From Aphanomyces cochlioides (lineage: Eukaryota > Oomycota > Saprolegniomycetes > Saprolegniales > Verrucalvaceae), in contig JAHQRK010000001.1 of the NCBI GenBank assembly GCA_019828595.1, positions 2,356,001 to 2,420,000 on the forward strand: 64,000 nucleotides of DNA, written 5' to 3'. The stretch's first letter is position 1. Each line of letters starts with the position of its first letter. Made by a program: the position numbers and the translations under genes. Positions 63,107 through 64,000 of this stretch are shown piece by piece. The notes under the pieces were generated by a model. It worked only from the letters and a program-made list of their open reading frames with translations, was not told the DNA's origin and ran no database searches.

Positions 63107-64000
63107 ATGCCGTCGAAGTCCAAGAAAAACAAGACCCCTGCTGCTGCTCCGGCTGGTGGCACTGCCCCACCTGCTGCCGCTGCACCTGTACCTCCACCAG
63201 CTCCACCAGCTCCCAAAGAAGAAACCCCAACGGCATCTGAAATGGCCCTACGCTTGGAGGTTTTGGCTGGGGGCAAGGAAAAGATGTCGAACGACATCAA
63301 AACTGTAGAAGAAGAGCTAAGCCGATTGCTTAAAACCCCCAAGAAACGCGTGCAAGGCAAATCAGACGATCTTGATGCGGAAATGAAAAAGCTCGAGTTC
63401 CGTCGAAACACACAGACGATGACGCTCAACGATGAGAAGAAGCTCCTTCGAGAAATTGATAACATTAAAACGCAAAAGGCGGAGCTCATCGAATATGAAG
63501 CTTTTAACGAGCGCGTACAAGTCTTGAAGGACAGGAAGAAAAGCTTGTTGGACACCCTCAAGTTGGCCGAGAGCCAAGAAAAAGAAATGCTTGTGACCTT
63601 ACGCAAGCTCAAGTTGGCCGAAGCTCTTAACACTTCGATTACTTCCTTGGAAACGATCTCGATTGAAGTTCCAAAAGACAAAATGGGGCTTGTGGTCGGA
63701 AAAGGATTTGCTAAGCTCCGCCAATTTGAGGAAACGTATCAAGTATTGTTGGATGTTGAATCAGGTATGAATTCCACGTTATCTTCTTCATGTAACACTC
63801 TGCTCTCATAGGCTCTCAAATAGTCAAGTGCACCAGTACTCACGAGAAGAATACTGTCTTCGCCTCGGTGCTCGACAATATTGCATCAGCGAGTGTTCAC
63901 TCAGTTGCTGTGCGCCCCGATACCTTGAAATTGCTCATGATCCAAAAAGGCAAACATTTTAAAGCCTTGGAAGCCGAGTGTTTCGTTAAAATTGATGTGA
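63107..64000 (+). CDS. Coiled-coil protein with KH-like motif (3' end missing)
   Basis: The start ATG 63107 gives MPSKSKKNKTPAAAPAGG followed by an Ala/Pro-rich linker (PVPPPAPPAPKEE). Residues about 50-175 are a charged coiled coil (KTVEEELSRLLKTPKKRV, EMKKLEFRRNTQTMTLND, LLREIDNIKTQKAELIEYEA). A segment VPKDKMGLVVGKGFAKLRQF has the G-x-x-G loop and hydrophobic pattern of a KH RNA-binding domain. A 47-nt intron (63765-63811) joins to SQIVKCTSTHEKNTVFAS; the gene is still open at the window edge. The arrangement suggests an RNA- or ribosome-associated protein, which is inference. Confidence 0.7.

Overview
The window is nuclear DNA of an intron-rich, gene-dense protist. Most genes carry many short GT-AG introns of about 40-60 nt, neighbouring genes are only 5-130 bp apart, and several proteins (BTB-ankyrin-FYVE, WW-PDZ, a flagellum-style conserved protein, Crypton-type tyrosine recombinase) fit an oomycete. 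I infer a water mould of the Saprolegniales type; this assignment rests on gene content and style, not on a marker gene.

Layout. 1-3497: 3' part of tubulin-folding cofactor D (+). 3580-5019: coproporphyrinogen III oxidase (-). 5020-6011: unresolved. 6012-8568: molybdenum cofactor sulfurase (+). 8666-9642: a SAP-like plus U-box-like protein (-). 10548-12151: OS-9/ERLEC-type ER lectin ending in KDEL (-), sharing a 109-bp bidirectional promoter with a phytanoyl-CoA-dioxygenase-family gene (12261-13492, +). 13498-15007: conserved uncharacterised protein (-). 15586-21524: CABIN1/HIR3-like histone-chaperone subunit (+). 21762-23922: coiled-coil protein (-). 23990-26610: BTB-ankyrin-FYVE protein (+). 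26660-28449: coiled-coil/WW/PDZ protein (+). 28771-32579: an ankyrin protein built from six tandem ~625-bp genomic units and ending in a CaaX box (+). 32710-41917: a very large uncharacterised protein (+). 41941-42958: mitochondrial carrier (-). 45200-46468 and 46952-48214: tandem argininosuccinate synthases with a gene-conversion tract (+). 50025-50924: a small possibly KIX-like protein (+).

From about 51.4 kb to 62.8 kb the window becomes a mobile-element cluster: an 816-bp TA-flanked MITE carrying a 6 x 32-bp array; a frameshifted Crypton; a PIF/Harbinger transposon (56221-58902) nested inside an otherwise anonymous ~1.17-kb repeat whose uninterrupted copy is also present at 61622-62790; and two more diverged members of that repeat family. 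A KH-type coiled-coil gene then begins at 63107 and runs off the end.

The housekeeping genes do not form a pathway together; they cover tubulin folding, haem synthesis, Moco maturation, ER quality control, chromatin, endosome traffic and arginine synthesis. The most unusual points are the six-unit ankyrin gene with a prenylation signal, the pair of overlapping palindromes that holds both possible start codons of the giant gene, the nested Harbinger with its empty site, and the repeat family with a conserved 3' hairpin. No rRNA, tRNA or CRISPR array was recognised.
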